Positions 12,601-23,251 of a stretch of DNA of 64,000 nucleotides are shown one piece after another. The notes below the pieces were generated by a model, which saw only the letters and a program-made list of their open reading frames with translations, was not told where the DNA came from and did not search any database. The DNA is from Vanessa cardui. Lineage: Eukaryota; Arthropoda; Insecta; Lepidoptera; Nymphalidae. The DNA is taken from NCBI RefSeq assembly GCF_905220365.1, contig NC_061135.1, positions 9,949,501-10,013,500 on the forward strand. Direction: 5' to 3'. Every line of letters starts with the position of its first letter. Within the stretch, counting starts at the first letter, position 1. A program made the position numbers and the translations under genes.

Positions 12601-13921
12601 TAAGATATGTTATTATTTTTGCTAATTTTTTTGAGGTATTTTGTTTCGGTATATAGGGGCGACAGTTTGGATCAGTAGTTTTGAAATATTCTAATGCTTG
12701 CTGAAAAGTATCGTCTATTTCTGAATCTATATACTGAGGAGTTTCTTCTTTATTATTTTTATCTTGTATATGATCATCTATTTGTATTCTGTTTAAGTCA
12801 TTTATTATCTTCCATTGATTATCCTCATTATCTTCATTACATGTTGTATCTTGCTCGCATCTTTTATCAGTTGCTATGTCTGTAATGCCAATCTCATTAG
12901 TGACCTCCTGTTTTAGTTCTTCTAATCGAGAACTGGGTATAAGTTTATTGTTTATTATTACTCTTCTTTGGTCGGCTACTCTTTGTTCGCTTATATGTAC
13001 GAGATGTGGGTATTTTTCAATAAACTTTTGGTGTAGTATTTTCCTATATGATGTCCTATTAGTATTCATGTGTGTAATCTTATAATACAACCTTATTATT
13101 TCTTCGTTAATTTCGTTACTCCACCGCATTCTTTGATTAGTCCGACCCTGAGTGAAATGCGTTTGAGTGGGTGAATGTGATGATAATTCTGTTAAATGAT
13201 TTGCGTGTAGAAGTGTATCAACTTTATTGGCACTTGATATATCGACTGCTAAGCTATGTAAATATGCTTTGGCTTCATTGCGTGCTTTGTTTTTATCTTC
13301 AAGCGTTAATAATTTATTACGTTCTATTGCTCTGCGTTGATCGCCTACGCGTTGTCTACTAACTTCCATGTCCGGGAATTGCTCTAAGAATTTTGTATGC
13401 AAGTCGGTTAAGTAGGATGTAGTATCTTCTTCTAATGAGGTTAAAATATAATATGTGCGCAGGATGAACATGTTCATTTCTTTAGTCCATTTTTTGCGCG
13501 CACGCTTAATAGTCTTAACGGGTGCAGAGTCATCAACATTTGTCGACTGCACAACGTTTTCAACTAATAACGGAGAATGACTGCGAAAAGAGGTATTTGT
13601 GGAAGAATTAGGATGGTTAAAGGTATTTATGTAAGAGGGTGTACAAGAGGATATTGATGAAAATGAAGATTTTGGAGAGGATGCAGGGTTTGAAGCTGGG
13701 TTCTGAGAATATCCCTGTGGTTCAGCTGTAACTTCGACATCGGAAGCCCGCCTGTTCAACTCCCGATGATCGGCTGTAGCTTGTTTTGCGACGAGGGCCC
13801 GCCTGCTCAACGCCTCGTCGCCGGTGGACCGCATGCTGTAGCATCCAGCACCGGCTCCAGATGCGCCCCGGCGACCCCCGGGAAGCGACCGTAAATTATA
13901 TCTATTGGTTTTATCCATCAT
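9647..13921 (-). CDS. LINE polyprotein: duplicated Myb-like domain, reverse transcriptase, restriction-like endonuclease
   Basis: A single 1424-codon frame encodes the protein for target-primed reverse transcription. Residues 1-140 are serine-rich and of low complexity. Two related Myb/SANT-like modules follow at about 144-206 and 266-329. They share W(T/S)xE(M/I)N, a YY pair, the SY..LH.KF.E..P stretch and QRV.DQRR.I..NKL, and probably bind DNA. The reverse transcriptase spans about 660-1000, with KAPGPDRI at 678-685, a catalytic aspartate in VYIDYKKAFDSV (D810), GIFQGDTLSPL at 870-880 and YMDD at 922-925. A conserved GGRGI motif follows near 1091. A CCHC knuckle uses C1227, C1230, H1239 and C1244. 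The endonuclease has RPD at 1312-1314 and D1329, the PD-X14-D spacing of R2/R4-type enzymes, then EKLTKYTEL. I see no apurinic-type endonuclease. The first ATG (MMDK) gives the longest frame and lies about 95 bases inside the element; the second methionine is equally possible. All catalytic motifs are intact and there is no stop or frameshift. The Myb-like assignment is inference. Confidence 0.9.
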   Translation of the reverse strand: MMDKTNRYNLRSLPGGRRGASGAGAGCYSMRSTGDEALSRRALVAKQATADHRELNRRASDVEVTAEPQGYSQNPASNPASSPKSSFSSISSCTPSYINTFNHPNSSTNTSFRSHSPLLVENVVQSTNVDDSAPVKTIKRARKKWTKEMNMFILRTYYILTSLEEDTTSYLTDLHTKFLEQFPDMEVSRQRVGDQRRAIERNKLLTLEDKNKARNEAKAYLHSLAVDISSANKVDTLLHANHLTELSSHSPTQTHFTQGRTNQRMRWSNEINEEIIRLYYKITHMNTNRTSYRKILHQKFIEKYPHLVHISEQRVADQRRVIINNKLIPSSRLEELKQEVTNEIGITDIATDKRCEQDTTCNEDNEDNQWKIINDLNRIQIDDHIQDKNNKEETPQYIDSEIDDTFQQALEYFKTTDPNCRPYIPKQNTSKKLAKIITYLNTSILPKYIDENTTFESEQTIIYSAAWTSAKINGTKLSLPFHNKTLPQTKNQKPNWQKRLERRILKLRKYIGKLTQVINGNNNCALKLEVDSILEHYKVHTQHEEHNVQLTQFLDTLKQKLSVFSCRLKRYLACTARKTENAQFKTNERKFYQNIRSQSTNLTNCTKNSTMHDTNLPPRDELRKFWINLWEAPINHNHEANWIKEEIHRHETTEPMEFRQIPIETFNIVLKRLHNWKAPGPDRIHNYWYKKFTYIHPYLYTHINNFIANPSSMPQYIAKGITYMLPKDPNDTANPSKYRPITCLQTIYKIITACLTHSIYNHLEKNAILEEQQKGCRKNSQGCKEQLTIDTVILKQVQKMKKDLYTVYIDYKKAFDSVPHSWLINILHIYKIHPQIINFLQRAITLWTTKLTISLQNKTIETDEIKIQRGIFQGDTLSPLWFCLALNPLSTILNSTCNGYTLQYTNSLTNNIELININHLLYMDDIKIFSSTEKGLENLIKLAENFSQDIKMEFGIDKCKINSIKSGHNHLMHYQLQTGETIDPLEENDTYKYLGYNQAKQILEKETKIKIKQQFNYRLNRILKTQLNSKNIIKAINTFAIPILIYSFGILKWSKNDLKQLQRNINTTMTKNRKHHPRACVQRQTLPRSEGGRGIIDIINLHNNQITNLRKYFYTKSNTSKLHTAIVETDKKLTPLNLQDKNTQKNEEQIDRNVKISEWARKSLHGRHRQDLCRSNVDINASNAWLSRGELFPETEGFMIAIQDQVIETRNYQKYIMRIPNLSTDLCRRCNSVSESIQHITGACRAIAQTDYKYRHDQVANIVHQELALKYKLISNKTAYYKYTPETVLENTTHKLYYDRAILTDRTVHYNRPDITIVDKVQKSAFLIDIAIPNTHNLQSTINEKLTKYTELKEEIARMWHLQKVTIVPIVLSTTGVIPKQMHISVKALNLPNFLYVNMQKAVILNTCRIVRKFFATDGERELL

Positions 13922-14017
13922 GCTCCACGGGGGTTGGGAATGATTAGTTTAGATAGAGTAGCCTGGGTTATTTGGGCTTCATAGATTCTCCCATTAAAGG
14001 GGTATTTGGTCAAGATG

Positions 14018-14040
14018 TTATTATTATTATTATTATAATA
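14018..14040. repeat. (TTA)n at LINE 5' junction
   Basis: Seven or so TTA units followed by TAATAA lie between the LINE 5' end and the family D sequence. They are the likely original target microsatellite. Confidence 0.85.
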
Positions 14041-14105
14041 AACTTTACTCAAGTAGGCTTTTACAAGCACTTTTGAATCGTCATTTTACAATTATTTGAA
14101 GCTAT
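14041..14105 (-). mobile_element. family D LINE-type 3' end
   Basis: It carries AGGCTTTTACAAGCACTTTT and GAATCGTCATTTTAC, shared with copies at 19912, 20598 and, reversed, 59925. On its own sense strand family D ends in AATAAAG and then a simple repeat, as LINE 3' ends do. Here the tail side faces the TTA run that hosts the Dong-type element. Confidence 0.75.
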
Positions 14106-14649
14106 CTTGTTAAATATGTGGATATGTACTGCCACAGATTCCACCACCAAAACAAACAAATATAAGTTATATGTATTGCTCATTATAATGTGATAAGAAA
14201 GTTCTTTAATCTAAAATATTTGAATGATTTCGTTAAGCTCTACTCATAATCACATTGTAAATTATGAGTAAAACTTAACATATAATTAGAAAAACATAAT
14301 TGCTGCAAGTTCTATGACGTCATAATTTCATTATTTGGGAACAGAACAATACTGTTATTTTACATAGTTTTACTATGTTTATAAAATGATTTATATGCGT
14401 TTGTTGTATTTTTTGTGTTTCGAATACACGTGAGTCGTGGTCAACGAAGTGACAGTCACCTTTCAGGCGTAGACAAAGAAAGAGGCATCCATCTTAGGTT
14501 GTCACGATGGTAATAAATTTGAAATGTCGGTTGCATTCTTGATGAATTTCATAATATTTGGTTGATATAACTAAAACTTAATTAAATTATATCCCTCAAT
14601 GTTTATTTTAAATTATTCAGTAAATGTCGATTATAATATTTTAATTAAC
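14106..14649. other. unassigned DNA
   Basis: Nothing is supported beyond AT-rich unique sequence. Confidence 0.4.
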
Positions 14650-14943
14650 AACAAACAACAACAGCACATTAATTTCCCACTGCTGGGCTTAGGCCTCCTC
14701 TCCCTTTAAGGAGAAGGTTTGGAACATATTCCACTACGCTGTTCCAATGCCGGTTGGTGCAATACACATGTGGCAAAAATTCTATGAAATTATACACATG
14801 CAGGTTTCCTCACGGTGTTTTCATTCAGCGCAGAACACGTGATAAATTATAAACATAAATAACATTTAGTGATGCTTGCCTGGGTTTGAACCCGCAATCA
14901 TCGGTAAATATGCACGCGTCCTAACCACTGGCTATCTCGGCTC
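14650..14943 (-). mobile_element. SINE-A copy
   Basis: On the minus strand it starts with a tRNA-like head: an A-box-like region and a GGTTCAAACCC B box (plus-strand GGGTTTGAACCC near 14882). A conserved body follows, and it ends in a TGTTGTTTGTTG tail (plus strand ACAACAAACAACAACAG). TAATTAACAA occurs at 14642-14651 and 14960-14969 and may be the target duplication, though it does not abut the head exactly. Confidence 0.85.
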
Positions 14944-15850
14944 TTATTATAATTAATTATAATTAACAATAATATCAAATTCTCACTTGTAATGCCCCCA
15001 TAGTTTAAATCTAATCGGATAAAATACTGCGAAGTGTGACTGCAGATAGTTTTATAATCAACGCCTTATGTAACAACTACTGAATTATTTGACATTAAAT
15101 TTGTACCATTATATTCAGCGTGTTTCAGGGAAGGTTATTGTCTAAACATTATCGTACAATATACTTCGACGTATAATGTAGCCACAGCAACGCGTTTCCA
15201 GGGTTGCTGGTAATATTATATTATTATTTACGCATTGCGTTATATGTATATTAGGTTTGTATTTATTTCAGTTAAGCATAAACAAATCTTCTCATTTATT
15301 TGTACAGTACAGTAAATTTCATTATAATCAAAACTGGATACATACTATGTAACTGTTGTTATATTTCTGAAATAATTTTCAAATACATCTGTTTAAACGC
15401 AACGTTATAAATCATATAAATCTAGACAGATCTCACGTATAACGTAAAATTACTAGGACGATTTTTGTATCTAGAACCTCCTTACCTGAGATTATGAACG
15501 TCAGTTATGTGCCTATCACAGCGACTGACAGCTCAGGAGAAATGTCAAGAAAGTGTTAAATTACTTCGAGATATAACAACCCATTTATTATTAGATACAC
15601 AAAGTGTACCAATTTCAAATCGGATTGTTATTCTATTTTATTACTTTTATCTTATCAAATACATCGTTTTGTCTTTTTCTACCATCAGTAATTTTAAATT
15701 CGTATGAAAAAAAATGTGTACAAACACTAGATATCTATTTATCGAATAAAAGTTCAAATTGCTTATTATTTACTTACATAACTTCAGTGAATGTATCAAA
15801 GTAAATATTAGAATAAACATTGAAGGGTAAACTTTGTTGTTTCAAAGGTC
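14944..15850. other. unassigned AT-rich DNA
   Basis: No gene is supported. The 66-codon frames near 15507 and 15604 have no recognisable content. Confidence 0.4.
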
Positions 15851-15854
15851 AGAA

Positions 15855-16040
15855 TTAAGCTAATGTCGGGCGAGGGCAGGGCGGTATATCAGAGATGCAA
15901 TTTAAACGCCCGCCGCGCCGCGCCGCGCCGCCGGCTAAATTCAACAAAGTGTCAAACAACGACCAACTTTCGCACCTGGGCCACCCCGGCCTCTCGTCCA
16001 CTACTTAGTCGTGGCGCAAAACATAAGAGACAGACGAGTT
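15855..16040. other. GC/CpG-rich island with CGCCG repeats
   Basis: A sharp island contains GCCGCGCCGCGCCGCGCCGC near 15911 in an otherwise AT-rich region. A 78-codon plus-strand frame (15863-16099) crosses it but runs into family C, so I do not treat it as a gene. It could be a CpG-rich regulatory element, part of an exon, or the end of an unrecognised transposon. Confidence 0.3.
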
Positions 16041-16141
16041 ATTTTTTAATTTTTTTATGGCATAGATGGCGAGCAGGAGGCTCACCTGATGGAAAGTGAC
16101 TACCACCGCCCATGGACATCTGCAATACCAGGGGGCTTGCA
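16041..16141 (-). mobile_element. family C repeat
   Basis: A T-rich tail is followed by ATGGCATAGATGGCGAGCAG, then CTCACCTGATGG and GACATCTGCAATACC, a dispersed sequence I associate with lepidopteran genomes. A partial copy in the opposite orientation lies at 25622-25700. The poly(T) on the plus strand implies a retroposed element in minus orientation. Confidence 0.6.
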
Positions 16142-16226
16142 GCAATAATTGTACTATAACTGTACAATAAGCAATAATTGTATATGTATACTTGTAATTG
16201 TACAATAAGCAATAATTGTACTATTT
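16141..16226. repeat. short imperfect tandem repeat
   Basis: GCAATAATTGTA occurs three times (16142, 16170, 16209), and GTACAATAAGCAATAATTGT occurs at about 16160 and 16199. The unit is variable, about 28-39 bases. Confidence 0.7.
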
Positions 16227-16295
16227 TTATTATTATTTTAGAGCAATTCTTGTCTTCGTGTAATCTTGGAAATAAGTCCAAAAATTGGTCTCCAA

Positions 16296-16319
16296 TTATG
16301 TGATTACCTAATCACATAA
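16296..16319. repeat. perfect 11-bp inverted repeat
   Basis: TTATGTGATTA, then CC, then TAATCACATAA. It is a small palindrome of unknown role. Confidence 0.8.
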
Positions 16320-19300
16320 CAGATTCGTTTTTGAACGCTTTTCTTACAATAAGTAAGTTTTTTCTACAACCGATCATAAGGACCGTTCAGACAATAGTTG
16401 AAAAATACACAAATGAAATATGACCTAGTTGATACACTCAACTGCATACAGGAATCTTTGACAAGACCCCCGAATGACTATGCCCAACGGTGAATTATGA
16501 TTAACTAATAATGATGTGAATTTCAAAACCAAGTTGTTTTTATAAAGCCATCTAATTCAGCTGATTATTCTGAAATTTTGCTTATACATTCAATACCATG
16601 ATTGTAAAGAACCTTGTTCTGTTTTGGTAAATGTTAAGAAAGACCAAGTCTGTTACTTTAAAAACTCTGTTGATTATTAAAAAATATTTGATACGCTTTT
16701 GTTTTTCACAAGGGCATATCAAGACTCGTTTAAAAACGTCTCAGCACGGACTACCGGCAAAAAGTTGCGTCACACGGGACTTGCTGCTCTCAGTAGACTT
16801 CAAGTTTTCGGAAATTTGGTTTTAAGATGTTCTCCGCGAAACTTTAAAGGCCGTTCGTATTTCTCAATTTTTAAACGTTTCATATTTTTTACAATTTCAT
16901 TCCGTATCTCGAAAGTTGAGCGGACATCGGGAAACATTATTATAGATTTATTCTATATACTTTAAGAGTTTATTTGTTATCACCGACATTTTGGTAAACA
17001 ATTTACTGCTCGACTAAGCCAATTGTAGGACTCAAGTAATAACAAAATGAATACCCAGACTGAGAAATGTTTTCGGTATGAGAAAGTAACGGTAATTTAA
17101 CAGAAATCTTGACTGAAGTGAACTGATGCCTATCCCTGTAATTACAAGGTTTTGAAGTACGGCTATAACTAAGCTTTAATTACGCGATACACAAAGCGTC
17201 ACCTTAATTATGCTTAGCACTAGCGACAGGGTGGGGTGATACATTACGATACGCACTGTAGTGTGATCAAGCCTTATGTCATTTAGTGACATCAATCATA
17301 ACCCGCGTAATATATAACAAGGATACTAGAAAAAATCTGTTGTAGCGATCTTCCATAATGTGATTTTGAGGCAGGCATTTGTCAATATCTATTTTTTTAA
17401 TGTTCATACTTTTATCATTTTTGAGCTTTAATTATTTTATGTGTTAATCATATTTGATTATCATGTGTCATTTATAATCGCTACACGTATGACGTAACTC
17501 CGTCGTTAAATTCGCTTTTAGTGATTGCTTTAAGCGCACGCTTCTCTATCTATTTCTGCGTGAGATATCAAATATTTTGTTCTATTTGAGTATGTTCTAT
17601 AGATCACGAATTTGATTGTTATTTGAAATTAATTATCTACATGACATCAAAAGAGGTTTCATTACTTGGAATAATAATTTATAACTGACTGTTTATACTT
17701 GCGTTAATGATTTCTATTTTCGGTAAAAGATAGCAAACAACTAGTTAATAATTTCTTCGTTAAAGTCGAAATACCTAATTGTATATCCCATATACTACTA
17801 CAATGCAATACAACACATTGAACATTTTGATTTAGTTCATTAAATATATCACATATATAATATAAAAATTATTTATTTTGACGATGTTACATTTCAAAAA
17901 AAAACCAGAGAAATAGATTCCTATTTAGAGCCTCAATTTACATACCGACAAATACCTAAATGGATATCGGACGAAACTATTACTACGAACCTGTAAAGGG
18001 AAATCAAATGTTTATGTATATTTTATTTACCTATTTCTTACCGCATTGTGAAAAATGTGCTTCCATATTACATAATATTGTATGAGATACGTTCATACAC
18101 GTAACATAAATCTTGCAAGGGATCAGATCGGGCCCATGTCATCAGAGATAGATGTTCGAGAATGTTGTATACTCCGACAAACAAAAGTTGTTACTTGAGA
18201 ATCGAGAATACTGGAATTATAGTTACAATTTAGAACGCAGGTGTTGAAGTCTTATATTTTGTTTCGATAGCGTTGAATATCTGTTTATTTATAACTAGCT
18301 TGAACTTTGTCTTATACTGGACTATTTTTTTGCCTTTGATGTATACGTATATTCTGTAAAAATTATCCCAGTTTAAATTTGCAAGGTAAAATTATAGTTG
18401 TTATTTTGCTGTTCGTTGAGACTCAGTTGTTTTTTTTTTCTCGCAAATCTTGTTATTTCTACGACTATGACGTTATCCGGTATCGAATTTCATTAAGATC
18501 CGTTTAATGGTCTCTTTTCTTACAATGCATAATAAAAGCGATTCGTACATATTTCTCGAAGAATTTTCACTGTTTATACTAACTTTCTTTGTTAATGCCC
18601 AAAAAAACAAAGGTGTTTTAATTAATACACACGATGCGGTAGTTTTTTTACATTATATTTCGTGTAGGAAAGGCTATAAAAAAGTTTTGGCGTTCCGTTT
18701 AATTATAGCTGCGACCACAATATAATTCGCGAGGACTTTGCCCTTTGTGACATAAAAAGGTTTCATACTTGCTATCCTTAGAGAGTGCTGATAATTTTGG
18801 TATATAATTAACAAGGATGTACTTTATTAAACTAACTAACATTGAAATTTTCCATTATTTTCTCTAACTCATCAGATGTATTATATTTTGGAAGAGTTGT
18901 ATAATTGCTCTATCATTTTTAAATAGAAATGTTATATTCGATAAATTTAAATACGAATCGTATGTCAAGATACGCCTTTATTATGGTTTTATATAAAAGC
19001 TAATTGGAAATCCATATGAAATATTTTTTAGCGGATCTGATATCATAAAACTAATTGCGTTAATATTTTAGTACATTTGCGTTTTATTTATTACATAGAG
19101 CTTTAACATTAGCGCATCAATAGTATATAAAACATATATTCGATATTAGACTTAATAATAAGTTTAATGTTGAAGATAATAGGAGTACTAGTGTACTTGC
19201 AAAAACCGCCTGACTGACGCCAGAAAATTGTTTTATATTCCTAAAAGAAAATGTTACGTGGTAGGGAGAGATACTAATGTCATTGGCATGGATGTGTGGT

Positions 19301-19911
19301 TGGTACGGTTTTTTCAAAGAATATCCAAATTTTATGAAATACATTATATCAAGTTCAATATACGAAGATGCGAATTATTTTAACGCCAAAAGTCAAAGAC
19401 ACTGCTTTCTGTGGTTTCAGTTTTTAGAACTGCTATGTTTCTTTTAAAAGATGAGTGTAACCAAAGCAAAGTCAACGATTTTCTATTTTATTGAAGCAGA
19501 GAAGGCTGAGACTTGAACCCACTTCTAACATTATGTTGAATTGTGAATGGAATTTCGGTTCAAAATGAAATCATTTTAGAGATTACAGTCAGGTTTATAC
19601 ATACTAGTTTCAGGTAAAATTCCCGTTTTTTAAGAACTGATTTACTGAAGTATTTGGTTATGTATAAATTTTATATATGGATATAGGCTAAGACTATTTT
19701 TTGGGAACATCGTTAACTTAGGCATGAAAAATTGCAAGTACGGGAAAGATTGAAAAGCCTAAAAATCCATATGCGGGTTTACAGAATAAGCGAAACTAGA
19801 AGAGCTATATATTTATTGTTTGTTATTTAATTTATACGTACTATATATATTATTTACTGTACCTAAATTATATATCGATGAATTGGGACTATATAACATT
19901 AAAAAAATAAT
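16320..19911. other. unassigned AT-rich DNA
   Basis: No gene is supported. Open frames at 16631-16965 overlap in two phases and show no domain. This may be intronic or intergenic. Confidence 0.45.
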
Positions 19912-20065
19912 CAAAATCAAATCAAATCAAAATAAACTTTATTCAAGTAGGCTTTTACAAGCACTTTTGAATCGTCATTTTAGAAGTAAGTGAAGCTACC
20001 ACCGGTTCAAAAAGTAGATTCTACCGAGAAGAACCGGCAAGAAACTCAGTAGTTACTCTTTTTTA
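19912..20065 (-). mobile_element. family D LINE-type 3' end (longest copy)
   Basis: An AATCAAATCAAATCAAAATA tail precedes ACTTTATTCAAGTAGGC, then ACCGGTTCAAAAAGTAG and GAACCGGCAAGAAACTC. On the minus strand the order is body, AATAAAG, simple-repeat tail, as for a retroposed LINE 3' end. Confidence 0.8.
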
Positions 20066-20597
20066 ATATCATACTTTATATATAATGTAACTGAAAGAAA
20101 ACTTTTTACAGCAACGTGTAGCTGACATTTAATTATGTTTAATATTGTCTTCTGGAAGTCAAGACAGATCTCATAATATTATGCGAGGAATAACCGAGCA
20201 CCACAAACATACCAGACGCGTCATCCACACGAGGGAGTTTCGAAGTCCGCTCATTAAAGCACCTTTGTGCCGATCAGGAAACGAGCCAACTTCGAGTTTT
20301 TGTCTCGTAATGAAGTGCAGCTCAGGAATAAATAGAAGTGATTGCAATGAATAATGACTTTTGAAGTTTTGAGGGTGTCTCGTTAATGGATTTTTTTTAA
20401 TAACGTGCGATGGATTATTTGAAAATTCGATATGACTACATAGGGCTTACACATCGTACTATTTACTAAAAAAAAATCATCGTCATTATTTTTTTATTGT
20501 TTATTCTTAATATAAGCGGAAAAAAGAGAGGCAAAAAGTCATAAATAAAAAAATAAAACGATTATTTTAATTAAAAAATATTCAAAAAGAAACATAT
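20066..20597. other. unassigned DNA
   Basis: A 69-codon frame at 20145-20354 lies in a GC-richer patch but has no recognisable domain. I do not call it a gene. Confidence 0.35.
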
Positions 20598-20677
20598 TAA
20601 AATCAAAATAAACTTTATTCAAGCGGGCTTTTACAAGCACTTTTGAATCGTCATTTAACAATAAAGTGAAGCTACCA
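20598..20677 (-). mobile_element. family D fragment
   Basis: AAAATCAAAATAAACTTTAT and GCTTTTACAAGCACTTTTGA match the 19912 copy. The match breaks off into an AT microsatellite. Confidence 0.75.
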
Positions 20678-20711
20678 TATATATGTATATATATATTATT
20701 ATATATATATA
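20675..20711. repeat. (AT)n microsatellite
   Basis: Alternating AT and TA runs with minor interruptions. Confidence 0.8.
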
Positions 20712-21808
20712 AAGTAAATATAAAAACAACGTAGTAAAATTACTAAGATCAAATAATGTACGCTCAGACAAGTGGGAAAAAACTAACTAGTCACGTCAGT
20801 CTGGTCGCAGCAAAATTGTTAACATCACGAAGATTTTCATTTTAGTCCATTGCACCGCTGCTTGTAATGTGATTTCGTGATTTAATGATCTCAATCATAC
20901 TAAACTCCATACTAGAAATTGTAGGATGATTTATTTCGATGAATAGAATTTGTCATCAATCATAGCTTAGTACTTTCAGCACTAATATGCAACAACGATA
21001 CAAATATTATTGAAACAAACTAATGACAATCAAGGCCTACTCGGAATTTATAATCGAATGCCTTAATTTAACTTTAAACGGTGTGTACACATAATACGTT
21101 TTACTGAGAATTGTTTATTTAACCGATTTCAATATTTTTATCGATTAATATGGACGTACCGAAATAAATGAGAGACGTTTTTGTATAAAATATAATTTCG
21201 GTATACAGGCTTTACTAACCAGTACCGTGAACAGTGCTCATTAAGAGATACCGTGCAAAATAACAGCCTCGCTTGGTTCCGTATGTAAAACACGTTTTAA
21301 TTGGCGCCTCAGTTTCTCAACGACAAAGTGGTTAAATAGTGAACGAACGAGTTGAGAGAACGTTAGAGGTTTCGCTTTTAGCTTTGTTCTATTTCATTCA
21401 GACTTACCTCGTCAGTGTGTCGCATACTGAATTTTACAAGCGACTTCATCGTGTATTCATATTTCATGTCAGATTTTATGATAATTTATTATGAACGATG
21501 TCGATTTCATAACTCGAAATTATTTAAGTGCTATTTTTGACTAATTCCACCGACTGCGTAGGCATTTTGTTGAACCATTTCTGAGTAATACTGCCTATTA
21601 AATTGTGATCAAAGAGTATATGTTGTATAATGGTTATATATTATATAAAACCATTTATTTTTTAAAATGTTTTGAGAACAATAACTCTCTGAAGGAGTAT
21701 CATTATATATAATATAAAATATTAAGAGTTTTAACTACTGTTAATAAAAAAAGTTGCTATACAACGAATACCCCCTTGCTTATTCGATGTGAATATAATT
21801 TATGAATT
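20712..21808. other. unassigned DNA
   Basis: No gene is supported. ACTTACCTC at 21402-21410 reads as a GAG|GTAAGT donor on the minus strand, but I find no exon evidence around it. Confidence 0.35.
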
Positions 21809-22087
21809 TGTGGTAGGGCTTTGTGTATGCCAGTCTAGGGATGTATCACCTACTCATCAGATATTCTACCGCCAAACAACAGTTCTTGGTGCTGTTGTAT
21901 TCCGGTTTGAAGTGTGAGTGAGTCAGGGTAACTACAGGCTCAATGGATATATAATTTTAGTTCCCAAAGTTGGTAGCGCATTGGCGATGAAGGGATGGAT
22001 AATATTTGTAACAGTGCCAATCTTTGGTATATACCTGGTGACCACTTACGATCATGTGCTCGTCGGCAAAGTTGTAGCAAAAAAATA
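21809..22087 (+). mobile_element. family B repeat, diverged
   Basis: It follows the family B order: GGTAGGGCTTTGTG, ATTCTACCGCCAAACAACAG, GTGAGTGAGTCAGGGTAACT and a final A-rich tail (AGCAAAAAAATAATTGG). It is diverged from the 51367 copy. The A-rich 3' end suggests retroposition. Confidence 0.75.
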
Positions 22088-22511
22088 ATTGGAAAGAGCC
22101 TGAAAGTAAAAAAATCTTTCCTTAATCCAAAAGGCACTTATTTAACGTCAAAAACCTTACAATACATTTATTTTCAATATTTTGACACGGGTATATTTTT
22201 TTATTTCAATTAATGCGTAAGTTTATTACATAATAACCGTGTCTATAAATCTTTTAGAGCTTATAATAATCTATATAATATATGTAAATAATTAATTGAC
22301 CCTTTAAAAGCAAACTTTAAAAAAATAGATTCTGGATACCTTTCATTTGATAAAATATGACTTAATCTACTGATATTATTTTTATATAGCAATGTCATAT
22401 GTGCTATAAGCTAAGGGCTACAGGTAGGACATACGATAACTCTCGTGGTCAAACGATCCTAGTGCCAAGTGCTACACGTCACACTGCGTGTACGGATCAT
22501 TGTTGCGTTAT
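22088..22511. other. unassigned DNA
   Basis: Nothing is supported. Confidence 0.4.
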
Positions 22512-22733
22512 TGGAGACTCGCAAAGCGCTTGAAAAAACGTGTTCTTGAGTGAATACCGCGTCTCGGCAAACGTAGTGTAGTACATCCGTGGGCACGGTA
22601 GAGTGACGAGTTACGCAAGACGGCTTGCAGGAGCTGGATGCGAATAGCCCAAGAACGATCACAGCGGCGTGCAATTGGAGAGGCCTATGTCCAGCAGTGG
22701 ACGGAAATGGGCTGATGGATTGGATTGGAAAGC
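22512..22733 (+). pseudogene. LINE ORF2 C-terminal fragment, broken
   Basis: In one frame it reads WRLAKRLKKRVLE, stop, IPRLGKRSV, then a stop where RW is expected, then WMRIAQERSQRRAIGEAYVQ followed by QWTEMG and a stop at 22713-22715. This is the same conserved LINE C-terminus as at 38037 but with two internal stops. The 3' flank TGATGGATTGGATTGG is shared with the 38037 copy. The fragment is 5'-truncated and non-functional. Confidence 0.75.
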
Positions 22734-22835
22734 GCTTGAACATTTGACTTCAATTCTACAATTTCTGATTAATTAAAGACATCGATAACATTAGCGTTAA
22801 GTCAACCAGCTGGTAATTTATATATTGCCATACCA

Positions 22836-23137
22836 GTAACAGCAATAACAGCCTGTAAATTTCCCACTGCTAGACTAAGGCTCCCTTTGAGGAGAAGGTT
22901 TGGAACATAATCCACCACGCTGTTCCAATGCGGGTTCGGTACAATGCACATGTGACAGAATTTTTAAGAAATTTGACGTGCAGGTTTCCTCACAATGTTT
23001 TTCTTCACCGCCGAGCACGAGATAAATTATAAACACAAATTAAGCACATGAATATTCAGTGGTGCTTGACGTGATTTGAATCCTCTATTATCAGTTAATA
23101 TGCACGCGTTCTAACCACTGGGCCATCTCGCCTCATT
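22836..23137 (-). mobile_element. SINE-A copy
   Basis: It runs from ACAGCAATAACAGCCTGTAA to the head ACTGGGCCATCTCGCC. The B box region is altered (plus strand GTGATTTGAATCC). It is near full length. Confidence 0.85.
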
Positions 23138-23251
23138 TTCGGTTCAATTTTCAAAAAGGTTATATTTGTTATATTATTACGATAAATAACATTTTTTAAG
23201 TCCCAGTAGCGTAGTTGGGAATATTTGGGTGCTAATACGAATTCATATTTT

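Larger units (their letters stand above)
9533..14040 (-). mobile_element. full-length Dong/R4-type non-LTR retrotransposon
   Basis: The unit contains one very long ORF with short untranslated ends: about 95 bases on the 5' side (13922-14017) and about 100 bases on the 3' side (9548-9646). TTA microsatellite lies at both junctions (9534-9547 and 14018-14040). Insertion into TAA/TTA repeats is the known behaviour of Dong, the Bombyx R4-clade element, and the protein has the reverse transcriptase, CCHC knuckle and restriction-like endonuclease order of that group. There is no LTR and no poly(A). On the 14041 side it abuts a family D repeat, so it probably landed in that repeat's tail. Intact length and coding frame suggest a young copy. 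Confidence 0.85.

Noticed and set aside
9469..13362. Several plus-strand frames of 60-107 codons
   Set aside because: They are antisense shadows of the minus-strand LINE ORF.
16631..16965. Two overlapping frames of 64 and 88 codons
   Set aside because: They are in different phases of the same DNA, with no recognisable motif.
21402..21410. Minus-strand splice donor GAG|GTAAGT
   Set aside because: There is no open exon, acceptor or coding match nearby. Single donor matches are common by chance.
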